Assembly: GCA_965247435.1 (NCBI GenBank)
Contig: OZ252019.1
Span: 2,604,001-2,668,000, forward strand
From: Ilyomonas sp965247435
Lineage (GTDB): Bacteria > Bacteroidota > Bacteroidia > Chitinophagales > Chitinophagaceae
Direction of reading: 5' to 3'
DNA: 64,000 nucleotides
The notes below the pieces were generated by a model. The model saw nothing but the letters and a program-made list of their open reading frames with translations. It had not been told where the DNA came from and did not search any database. This document shows, piece by piece, positions 53,652 through 61,418 of this stretch. Within the stretch, counting starts at the first letter, position 1. Each line of letters begins with the position of its first letter. Both the position numbers and the translations under genes were made by a program.

Positions 53652-54302
53652 ATGTCACAAAAAAATTATTACCAGGTTTTACATGTTAGTCCGCAGGCAA
53701 CAGCCGCAGAAATTAAAACGGCTTACCGTAAACTTGCCGTGAAGTACCATCCCGACAAGAATAAAGGCAATACTTTCACCGAATCCATTTTTAAAGAAAT
53801 CAACGAAGCTTACAGTGTTTTATCAAATCCGCAAAAAAGGATTTTATACAATGCTGCGGGCACGTTTGCTACACCGCCCAAGCGCAGCCAGCAGCAACGT
53901 GTAGTTTCTTCACAAACATTGCTGCAGGAGGCTTTCCGGGTAAAAATGATCGTAGAGAAATCGAGTATGCTGAGGATTAACAGGGATGCGCTCCTGTTTA
54001 AAGTACAGGCGCTATTGTCAGATCATCACCTGAATATCCTGCTGCTTGAAAATAACAAACACTTTATTCATCAATATGTACAACAGGTAATGATTTGCCT
54101 GCAGCCACTCTCTTTTCAGAGCATACAACCCTTCCTTCAACAGTTGAACAAGCTTGCCACCACCGATAAGGCAATGTTGCAGCGTATTGATGCCTTTTAT
54201 AAGGCTAAAAAGGAAGATGATTTATGGCACCGGTATAAATTTTTTATAGTGCTGGCGATAGCTATTTTCCTGTGCTGCCTGATGTACATTATGTATAGCT
54301 GA
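53652..54302 (+). CDS. DnaJ-domain protein with C-terminal membrane anchor
   Basis: This is a J-domain protein of 216 residues. The J domain fills residues 5-68 (YYQVLHVSPQATAAEIKTAY, with the HPD motif in KYHPDKNKG). A middle segment of about 120 residues, rich in Leu/Gln/Lys, reads as helices and has no known domain. The C-terminus is a single hydrophobic helix (FFIVLAIAIFLCCLMYIMY), so the J domain would face the cytoplasm as a tail-anchored protein. The co-chaperone partner would be DnaK. It is not the full DnaJ, since the zinc-finger and client domains are absent. Confidence 0.87.
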   Translation: MSQKNYYQVLHVSPQATAAEIKTAYRKLAVKYHPDKNKGNTFTESIFKEINEAYSVLSNPQKRILYNAAGTFATPPKRSQQQRVVSSQTLLQEAFRVKMIVEKSSMLRINRDALLFKVQALLSDHHLNILLLENNKHFIHQYVQQVMICLQPLSFQSIQPFLQQLNKLATTDKAMLQRIDAFYKAKKEDDLWHRYKFFIVLAIAIFLCCLMYIMYS

Positions 54303-54342
54303 CCGGCAACTGTGCTTCACGCTTCTTTAACCTATCATTCCT

Positions 54343-55044
54343 ATGTATTGCGCTATTACCATCGCACGCTATTCCCGCTCAAAAGCCATTTTTGGTTTTT
54401 TATCAATGGCCATTTTCCGGCTTTACCTGCGGCGAAATAAAAAAATAAGCTTCTATAAATTATTAGGCTGCGGCAAAGGGGGCACATTCGATATCCGGCC
54501 GGACCTGCAGCAATGGGCCGTATTAATTACAACTGATGAGTTATCTTTTGAATTGCCATTTTTATATGGAAAATTTATAACCCAATGGTGGAACCGGTTT
54601 TCATGTGAACAGTTTACGGTGATTGCCGAACCAACAGAAGGACATGGCTTGTGGGATGGGAAAACTCCTTTTGGTCCTCTGCCGCGACAAACAAACACAG
54701 AAGGCGTAACTGCCGTACTAACAAGGGCTACCATCCGGCCGCAAAAACTACGGGCATTCTGGAAAAATGTTCAAGGTGCTGCTGCGCCACTGCAACGTGC
54801 GGAAGGCTTTATAATGTCGGTCGGCATCGGGGAAGTGCCCTGGATAAAACAGGCTACATTCAGCATCTGGCAAAGCAAGCAATTGATGAAGCAATACGCT
54901 TACCGGATGAAAGATCATACAAAAGTGATTGAAAAAACAAGGAAGGAAGCGTGGTACAGCGAGGAAATGTTCGTACGTTTTAAAGTATTGGCAACAACCG
55001 GCACTTTACATGGCAGTAATCCATTAGCGCCCTACCTGTCTTAA
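54343..55044 (+). CDS. Spheroidene monooxygenase (CrtA)-like protein
   Basis: This is a protein of 233 residues of the CrtA-like family. CrtA oxidises the acyclic carotenoid spheroidene. The conserved FYKLLGCGKGGTFDIRPD lies near residues 37-54, ATIRPQKLRAFWKNVQGA near residues 128-145, and MSVGIGEVPWIKQATFSIW near residues 161-179. The N-terminal FLSMAIFRLYL is also typical. No other carotenoid gene is in the window, so the substrate in this organism is uncertain; a fatty or isoprenoid chain is possible. It overlaps the 3' end of the next, convergent gene by four bases. Confidence 0.78.
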   Translation: MYCAITIARYSRSKAIFGFLSMAIFRLYLRRNKKISFYKLLGCGKGGTFDIRPDLQQWAVLITTDELSFELPFLYGKFITQWWNRFSCEQFTVIAEPTEGHGLWDGKTPFGPLPRQTNTEGVTAVLTRATIRPQKLRAFWKNVQGAAAPLQRAEGFIMSVGIGEVPWIKQATFSIWQSKQLMKQYAYRMKDHTKVIEKTRKEAWYSEEMFVRFKVLATTGTLHGSNPLAPYLS

Positions 55045-55577
55045 TCTTCCGTGCTTTCGGCTGGCGCCAGGCCTTCGCCCTCCACGCCAAAACCTTCGCT
55101 GTCTTTTTGCAAATCATATTTTTCTTCTATGTCCACAAACTTACTGCCCAGCAGGCTTTTGGTGCCATACTGCTGCGGACCAATGCCTTCGACACGCACA
55201 GTGGTTGGATAACTGATTTTGCTGCTTTCTTCTTTACTTACATTAATAAGTTCTACCAAAAAAATCCAGTTTTTTGCAAAGTCATATTGATAAACAAATT
55301 TCTGGTTGGTATCGCGTATTTCGCTGCTGATAGCTGTTTTGTCCATTAGCAGCGGCTCTGCCTGATAGCTCTTATTATATTTTTCCAGGCTTATCTCGCG
55401 GCCTTTCTGCCAGTTGTCGTTGCTGCGAAAAAAAGTTGCCTGGTGTTTATTATCAAATTCAAATGCTTTTAAGATACCGGTATGCAAATCTTTAAACGAC
55501 TGCGTGTGCTTTACCTGTACATCACGATATACAGCATCATCTTCCTCGAGGTAAATTCTAAATTTTAATACGGCCAT
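55041..55577 (-). CDS. Plasmid pRiA4b ORF-3-like family protein
   Basis: This is a soluble protein of 178 residues of the pRiA4b ORF-3-like family, whose function is unknown. It starts MAVLKFRIYLEEDDAVYRDV and has the conserved FKDLHTGILKAFEFDNKHQA near residue 28 and FVYQYDFAKNWIFLVELINV near residue 93. The last 30 residues are acidic (VEGEGLAPAESTED). The core looks complete. It is convergent with the CrtA-like gene. About 130 bases without clear features lie before bioB on the same strand. Confidence 0.8.
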   Translation of the reverse strand: MAVLKFRIYLEEDDAVYRDVQVKHTQSFKDLHTGILKAFEFDNKHQATFFRSNDNWQKGREISLEKYNKSYQAEPLLMDKTAISSEIRDTNQKFVYQYDFAKNWIFLVELINVSKEESSKISYPTTVRVEGIGPQQYGTKSLLGSKFVDIEEKYDLQKDSEGFGVEGEGLAPAESTED

Positions 55578-55706
55578 TCCAATGCAGGTTTATGATTGAA
55601 TATAAAACGGTTTCTATATAACCGGTGATTCTGGCTTATCAGGTATCATTTGAAAACAATACCATCTATTGCTATCTCTTTTCATCCGGTATGATTACTA
55701 TAACAA

Positions 55707-56705
55707 TTAAAAGGCCGCTTCTTCTGCAAACTTTTTTTCTTCTTTAAAGGCAACCCGCGGCTTAAGTCCCAGCAGTTGAAACATAGCGTTGTCCTCATCA
55801 AAAGCGGGATTTGGCGTGGTGAGTAATTTATCCCCCGCAAAAATAGAATTAGCGCCGGCTATAAAGCACATCGCCTGCTCGGCTACACTCATTTCTGCGC
55901 GGCCTGCACTCAGGCGCACCATTGTGGCCGGCATGAGGATGCGCGCGGTAGCGATCATACGCACCATATCCCAGATGTCCACCTTTGGGTTACCTTCCAG
56001 CGGCGTGCCTTTTACCCGTACCAGTGCGTTCACCGGCACACTTTCGGGATGTTGCGCCATAGTACACAACGTGTGCAACATACCTATCCGGTCGTTATGC
56101 GATTCCCCTAAACCAATAATGCCTCCACAACATACGGTAACGCCGGCCCTGCGTACATTGTCCAGGGTTGTTAAGCGGTCGTCATACGTACGGGTAGTAA
56201 TAATTTCATCATAGTATTCGGCCGAAGTATCTAAGTTATGGTTGTAAGCGTGCAGGCCAGCATCTGCAAGCTTATGAGCCTGCGATTCGGTGAGCATACC
56301 GAGGGTGCAGCAAACTTCCATGCCTAAAGCATTCACGCCCTTTACCATGTCCAGCACGCGGTCGAAGTCGCGGTTATCGCGTACTTCCCGCCATGCCGCC
56401 CCCATGCAGAATCGCGTGCTGCCTGCATCTTTTGCCTTTTGTGCATATTTCAACACTTCTTCTTTCTGCATCAATGCATGAACATTCACACCGGTATTGT
56501 AGCGGGCTGCCTGCGGACAGTACGCGCAATCTTCTGTACAGCCGCCGGTTTTTATACTTAACAAGGTGCACACCTGCACTTCGGCAGTGTCATTGTGCTC
56601 CCGGTGAACAGTGGCGGCACGGTATATAAGCTCCAGCAGGGGCTGGTTGTAAATACCTTCTATCTCCTGCAGCGTCCAATCGTTTCTAAATACAGTATTG
56701 TTCAT
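55707..56705 (-). CDS. bioB: Biotin synthase
   Basis: BioB is a radical SAM enzyme that inserts sulfur into dethiobiotin to make biotin. The 332-residue protein has the motif CTEDCAYCPQAARYNTGV near residues 56-73, MGAAWREVRDNRDFDRVLDM near residue 101, and HNLDTSAEYYDEIITTRTYD near residue 155. CCGGIIGLGES and a SAGRAEM segment follow. The ATG at 56705 is chosen; an upstream TTG or ATG at 56756 would add an unrelated hydrophobic stretch. The other bio genes are not in the window, so it is probably regulated separately. It follows the DUF2851 gene on the same strand. Confidence 0.95.
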   Translation of the reverse strand: MNNTVFRNDWTLQEIEGIYNQPLLELIYRAATVHREHNDTAEVQVCTLLSIKTGGCTEDCAYCPQAARYNTGVNVHALMQKEEVLKYAQKAKDAGSTRFCMGAAWREVRDNRDFDRVLDMVKGVNALGMEVCCTLGMLTESQAHKLADAGLHAYNHNLDTSAEYYDEIITTRTYDDRLTTLDNVRRAGVTVCCGGIIGLGESHNDRIGMLHTLCTMAQHPESVPVNALVRVKGTPLEGNPKVDIWDMVRMIATARILMPATMVRLSAGRAEMSVAEQAMCFIAGANSIFAGDKLLTTPNPAFDEDNAMFQLLGLKPRVAFKEEKKFAEEAAF

Positions 56706-56779
56706 AAAGCGTATTTGCAGCGGCAAATATAACGAGTTGACTAAACTTATAAGCACGGCGATTCCCCGGAATGTATTTT

Positions 56780-58060
56780 TCAGGCACTGGTCTTTTTTAA
56801 AATTTTATTGCCCACGGCACAGCTAAGGCAACGCCTTACATCGCAATAATTTTTCTTTAATTCCAGCAGCGCCTGCGAATGCAATGCGTTGCTGTTATCT
56901 ATACCAGCGGCCTTCCATTTGGCAGTAACCCGGTTTACTTCAGGCGGCAGTTGCAGCAGCCACTCTATAGCACGGTCTTTATACCGCTGCTCTTTGGCAT
57001 ACATACCATAGGCAAAAAGCAACGGTATAATGGTATTGATAATAATGTTTGCAATCATTTGCCCGCCCAGTTTTTTTGGCTTATAACCAGTCGGCTCGTC
57101 GAGGCAGTAATGGTAATGCCAGTAATCATTTGCAGTAACATCCAGCAAAGCCATTACATCACTTAATTGTTCTGCACTTTTTATCCCGGAAAAGAGATGC
57201 TCCGATTTGGAGATGAGCATAGCGAGCTGCGCCAGCCGGATCGTCGGGAAGTTGGAAGGCCGCATCCGTAAGAAGGCAGGTGTTACAGCAGCGGTTTTGA
57301 GCGAATATTTTTTCTGCAGAAACAAATATTCCCGCTGTAAGAGCTTCGGGTATTCTTCCTTAAAATCACTGTTTAGCAAACCAGCCCCGCCTAATAAAAG
57401 CGCCTCTAACTGCTGTATCTGGTTTTTATGTTTTGCCAGCAGGTTAACCGGCACCGTGCGGGCCATTTGTTCGAAAATTTCTGTATTTACGACGGTTCCG
57501 AAATTCCTTGCCAGCAGCCACCAAAACACTTCTTCCCAGTGGTTGTTGCTCTCGTACAGGTATTCGAATATTTTACCTGCCCGCTTCTCCAGGCGCTCGG
57601 TTAATAACCGCTCTTTCCAGCTATCCCAGGCAAGCGAACTGAGCGCCGGCAGGTGCTGTTCGCAAGGCACAAACCCTTGAACATGCATCAGTTGTTCGTA
57701 ATGGTCCAGCATTAATGCAGGCACCAGCGGTTGCATTTCCAAGGCAGGCAAGTGGTTACCGCCGTTGTCTTTCACCGCACTGTCATACACCCACACTACA
57801 TGCAGAATCACATTGTTGTAATGCTCGTCCTGATCGTGACGGTGCATATACCAGTCGGACGCCCGGATATGCAATTCTACATTACCGGCCCACAGTGTAT
57901 GACCGATTTTAATTTTAGCTTCCAAAAAATCAGGACCTTGGTTCGTATTAAAAGTGCCCGGAGAAATGACCTGAACGGGCTCGCCGAAGGGGGTAAGTAA
58001 ATTGATATTCCGGAAGTATTGGAATTGCCAGATAAATTGCAGCAGTTTCTCAGAAAGCAT
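56780..58060 (-). CDS. DUF2851 family protein
   Basis: This is a protein of 426 residues of DUF2851, found mainly in Bacteroidota. It starts MLSEKLLQFIWQFQYF and contains GTFNTNQGPDFLEAKIKIGH near residues 35-54, followed by WAGNVELHIRASDWYMHRHD. The acidic/His pattern of this segment suggests a nuclease-like (PD-D/ExK-type) metal site (inference). The C-terminus has a cysteine pair in CDVRRCLSCAVG near residues 405-416, possibly a metal knuckle. The gene is followed on the same strand by bioB (75-base gap); it has no functional partner that I can name. Confidence 0.82.
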   Translation of the reverse strand: MLSEKLLQFIWQFQYFRNINLLTPFGEPVQVISPGTFNTNQGPDFLEAKIKIGHTLWAGNVELHIRASDWYMHRHDQDEHYNNVILHVVWVYDSAVKDNGGNHLPALEMQPLVPALMLDHYEQLMHVQGFVPCEQHLPALSSLAWDSWKERLLTERLEKRAGKIFEYLYESNNHWEEVFWWLLARNFGTVVNTEIFEQMARTVPVNLLAKHKNQIQQLEALLLGGAGLLNSDFKEEYPKLLQREYLFLQKKYSLKTAAVTPAFLRMRPSNFPTIRLAQLAMLISKSEHLFSGIKSAEQLSDVMALLDVTANDYWHYHYCLDEPTGYKPKKLGGQMIANIIINTIIPLLFAYGMYAKEQRYKDRAIEWLLQLPPEVNRVTAKWKAAGIDNSNALHSQALLELKKNYCDVRRCLSCAVGNKILKKTSA

Positions 58061-58167
58061 GGTTATTCGATATTGAAATTCGCTACAAAATACTGCATCT
58101 ACGCGAATTACATAACTGCAAAAATTAAAAAAGGCGGAGTGAAGAATAACACCGCAATAAAGTGTGC

Positions 58168-60807
58168 TTATGCAACACGACTAAGCTTTTTAACAGGCTT
58201 ACCGGCTACCGGTTTTAGAATGCGCTGGCGTAAGCTTAACAAAATGCCGGTTACCATTACAATTACCCCGATCCATAACAGGTTGATAAACGGAAAAAGC
58301 AGCACTTTGAGGGTAAGCAAATCCGTAACTGCTGTGCTTTCTTTGATGCCGATTTCCATCTTCCCGATTTTAGGATCGGCAATTTTGTTGAAACGGAGAA
58401 CCAAGCTTTGTGCAACAACGGTATCCGGCAGGCTGCGCATGGTACTATCATTCAGGATGGCGATACCAGGCGTAGCAGGATAGCGGCTGCCGTTTTTAGC
58501 AACCACCAGTATATCCAGGGTAATACTTGATTCGCCCGGTAATACACCTTTCAAGCCCGCCTTATTAATATCCACTTTCTGCAATACCATCAGCCCGTTG
58601 GAGTAAAATACCGTATCGCCTACTTTCATTTCAGCCGGCCTGAAAGTAGCGGTATCTTCCTGGTTACGACCTTCTGTCCAGGAAGTAACATAAGCAAAAA
58701 TGTCGCGGTTGAGATAGTGTTTGGAGTCCGGGTTTGGGGAAAAACCCTCCTGCCCTTTTGTGTTGTGCAGCACATCCGGATAAATATTGAAATTTTCATC
58801 CGTTGCCTTGCTCTTGAAATTAAGTACAAAGTATTTTTTACGGTCGCCATCGTCAACAGAGTCTTTGCTGTAGGTCACCATATATTTACCCATATCGGTA
58901 GGTAATCCTTTAAACAACGTAATGTTCTCTGCCGGCCGGCCGGCAATTTTATTGCTTTCTTCCGTGTCTTGTAATGGTGAAATACCGGTGGTGTTCCAGC
59001 TTAAAATTTCTTTTTTGCTCGATGAAATCAGGATAGCCAACAGCACAAATCCAAAACCAACATGCGCAATCGCCGCGCCTGCATTTTTCAGTTTTCCTTT
59101 CAGTCCGATCCGGATATACGCTGCATTGGCAACAATAGCATAAACCGCTGCGAAAATTGCTACATGGATCGCTGCTAAAAACCCAATCCCTTTTTTATCG
59201 TAATTGATACTTCCGAAAAAGCTGATGAGCAGGCTTATAATCAGGGCAATGATGGTTGGCAGCAGTATTCTTTTAAGGAAGAATTGCCTGGGCGTTTGCC
59301 GGTATTTGAGATACTGCGTAACAGCCGTCAACGAGCCAATGATAATCGCGATAAAGATTTGTATTTTATTATACGAAAACTCAACATCCGAAGCTTCGGC
59401 CATTTTCTTGTCAAATACCTTGTTAACCACGGGCAGAGAAGTCTGGCTGATTATTAATACAGCGCCTAAAAAGAAGACCAATGCGCCAATAAACATCCAG
59501 AATTCGCGGCTGTAAATATCTTCTTCTTTACGAATGGCCGGAATGTTTTTATCTACATTTAGCTGAACACCAAACGCCACCAGAAACCCAAGCAAAGTAA
59601 AGAGCCACAGGGCCGGAGTCAGGCCATCCGGCAAGAGAAACGTAAGTATAACGACCGCAGCTATTATACCACCGATTATCTTCTTGCCTGTTGCGCCCGA
59701 TTGTGTAAAAGCGGGCAGCCATACAAACACGCTTAAAAAAACGAGCAATTGCTGGTTCATGCCTTCCCCGGTAAAAGCGTGTACAGAGGTATCGCCCAAA
59801 ATACCGCTGCGGGTAAGAAAAGTAGAATACAGAATGAGGATAAAAGAAAGCGTATAAAAAAGATAAGTGCTCTTAAGCGAATAACCGGCGTGTTTGTATA
59901 TGAGATTGGTATGCAGGCCGGCCACCATTACCAGCCATGGCACCAGGGACGCATTTTCTACCGGGTCCCAGGCCCAGTAACCACCGAAAGTAAGACTTTC
60001 ATAAGCCCAGGCAGCCCCCATCATAATACCGGTACCTAACACTGCGGTAGAAAACAAAGCCCACGGTAACGCCGCTTTTGTCCAGGTATGGTCTCTAGTA
60101 ACCAAACCAGCGTAAGCAAACGAAAAGGGTACAATGGTAGAAGCAAACCCCAAAAACAGGATGGGCGGGTGAATGACCATCCAATAGTTCTGCAGCAAAG
60201 CATTGAGGCCGGAGCCGCCGCTCTTATACAGCATAGCTAAATAGTCTTTGTTCAACAGGCCATTGCCATCATGAAAAACAGGCGCATTATCCAGCAGGCC
60301 TTCATTGCGCAGCAACACAAACGGACTATGGCCTACTTTAAAACCAAAAAAGAAAATACCAAGCAGCATGGTAGCTATGCAAAACTGTGCAAAGGAGATA
60401 ACGGTAAGTACGGGCGCCTGCCAGCGTTTTACCCGCCAGATAATGAGCCAGCCCAGCACACAATGCCAGAAGCTCCACAGCAGGAAACTTCCCTCCTGCC
60501 CTTCCCACAGACAACTGAAAATATATTGCACCTGCATAGTTTTATCACTATGCTCCCATGCATATTTATACTCGAAATAATTGTTGGCTAAAATGTAATA
60601 GATACAACCAATAATGCTGATCACACAAATGGTTTCCAGTAAAAAAGCCGCCTGCGCAATACGCAGCCAGCTTTGCTTTTCATCTTCGGTAAACGATTTG
60701 TTGGATTTGTAAAAACTAATGGTTGCAACGAGCGAAACGACTAAGGAAAGCACTGCAAAAAAATGTCCAAGCCCGCCGGGTAATAAATGTTCGCCTGTAT
60801 AAGTCAT
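58168..60807 (-). CDS. ccmF: Cytochrome c maturation heme lyase CcmF
   Basis: CcmF attaches heme to apocytochrome c at the outer face of the inner membrane. The 879-residue protein has about 14-15 membrane helices. The heme-handling WWD-type motif GGYWAWDPVENASLVPW lies near residues 260-276, and the nearby GSFLLWSFWHCVLGW is also typical. Conserved histidines occur in MVIHPPILFLG and AGLHTNLIYK. A large periplasmic loop near residues 660-820 is followed by the last helix. It follows ccmE by 13 bases on the same strand, so they form an operon. CcmG/H-type thioredoxin partners are not in the window. Confidence 0.93.
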   Translation of the reverse strand: MTYTGEHLLPGGLGHFFAVLSLVVSLVATISFYKSNKSFTEDEKQSWLRIAQAAFLLETICVISIIGCIYYILANNYFEYKYAWEHSDKTMQVQYIFSCLWEGQEGSFLLWSFWHCVLGWLIIWRVKRWQAPVLTVISFAQFCIATMLLGIFFFGFKVGHSPFVLLRNEGLLDNAPVFHDGNGLLNKDYLAMLYKSGGSGLNALLQNYWMVIHPPILFLGFASTIVPFSFAYAGLVTRDHTWTKAALPWALFSTAVLGTGIMMGAAWAYESLTFGGYWAWDPVENASLVPWLVMVAGLHTNLIYKHAGYSLKSTYLFYTLSFILILYSTFLTRSGILGDTSVHAFTGEGMNQQLLVFLSVFVWLPAFTQSGATGKKIIGGIIAAVVILTFLLPDGLTPALWLFTLLGFLVAFGVQLNVDKNIPAIRKEEDIYSREFWMFIGALVFFLGAVLIISQTSLPVVNKVFDKKMAEASDVEFSYNKIQIFIAIIIGSLTAVTQYLKYRQTPRQFFLKRILLPTIIALIISLLISFFGSINYDKKGIGFLAAIHVAIFAAVYAIVANAAYIRIGLKGKLKNAGAAIAHVGFGFVLLAILISSSKKEILSWNTTGISPLQDTEESNKIAGRPAENITLFKGLPTDMGKYMVTYSKDSVDDGDRKKYFVLNFKSKATDENFNIYPDVLHNTKGQEGFSPNPDSKHYLNRDIFAYVTSWTEGRNQEDTATFRPAEMKVGDTVFYSNGLMVLQKVDINKAGLKGVLPGESSITLDILVVAKNGSRYPATPGIAILNDSTMRSLPDTVVAQSLVLRFNKIADPKIGKMEIGIKESTAVTDLLTLKVLLFPFINLLWIGVIVMVTGILLSLRQRILKPVAGKPVKKLSRVA

Positions 60808-60820
60808 CAGAGTATTTAGT

Positions 60821-61240
60821 TTATTTCATCGCCTGCTGGTTGATGGCTTTTTTAGCAGCTTCCGGATCGTCTTTATACTTGGAAGGGCACTTGGTTAAGA
60901 TGCCTTTCTGATCGTGAATTTCAAATACGCCATTTTCCATTTTCCCTTTCAAAACAATGCGTTCGCTTTTTTCCATATCATAGGGCTTCTCATAATAATA
61001 AGCAACTTTCATCCGCTCGCCCAATGTATCAGTAGCTTCAAACGTAAGGTAGTTAGGATTTACCGCCGGATTGTATTGAACAGTAGCTTTATCCAGCTTA
61101 GCAATTACCGTAACCGTTTTACCCGCTTTTTGTTTGGCTGAAGCAATCGTCTCATAACCGGTTACGTCCGTCATAGAGGTAATTAAAGCAGCGATGGTGA
61201 TACCAATAAGCAGGAGGGCTGCAATATGCGATTTTTTCAT
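60821..61240 (-). CDS. ccmE: Heme chaperone CcmE, Cys-type (CxxxY)
   Basis: CcmE carries heme from the ABC exporter module to CcmF. The 139-residue protein has an N-terminal membrane anchor (AALLLIGITIAALITSM, residues 7-23) and an OB-fold. At the place of the usual covalent heme-binding histidine in HxxxY, this protein has CPSKY (Cys118, Tyr122), which is the CxxxY form known from archaeal and some other system I variants. The VLKGKMENGVFEIHDQKGIL stretch before it is family-typical. It is transcribed ahead of ccmF and after the DUF2723 gene. The exact heme-bond chemistry is inferred. Confidence 0.88.
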   Translation of the reverse strand: MKKSHIAALLLIGITIAALITSMTDVTGYETIASAKQKAGKTVTVIAKLDKATVQYNPAVNPNYLTFEATDTLGERMKVAYYYEKPYDMEKSERIVLKGKMENGVFEIHDQKGILTKCPSKYKDDPEAAKKAINQQAMK

Positions 61241-61360
61241 TGAGGTGTTTGAGGAATTTTCAGGAGCAAAAATAGGTCAAAAAGAAGTGCCTTCAAATCC
61301 TTATAAAATGATATTTTGCCGGTAACTGTTAAAACTTCACAGGCTGCTCCTGCAATAAAA

Positions 61361-61400
61361 AATCGTTCAGTGATTACAATGCTATAACCACTGAACGATT
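61361..61400 (-). terminator. Rho-independent terminator after the DUF2723 gene
   Basis: Arms AATCGTTCAGTG (61361-61372) and CACTGAACGATT (61389-61400) pair perfectly over 12 bases around 16 bases. On the minus strand a run of T follows directly. It lies about 20 bases after the stop of the DUF2723 gene and separates it from ccmE. Confidence 0.85.
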
Positions 61401-61418
61401 GCAAAAATTACCCGCCGT

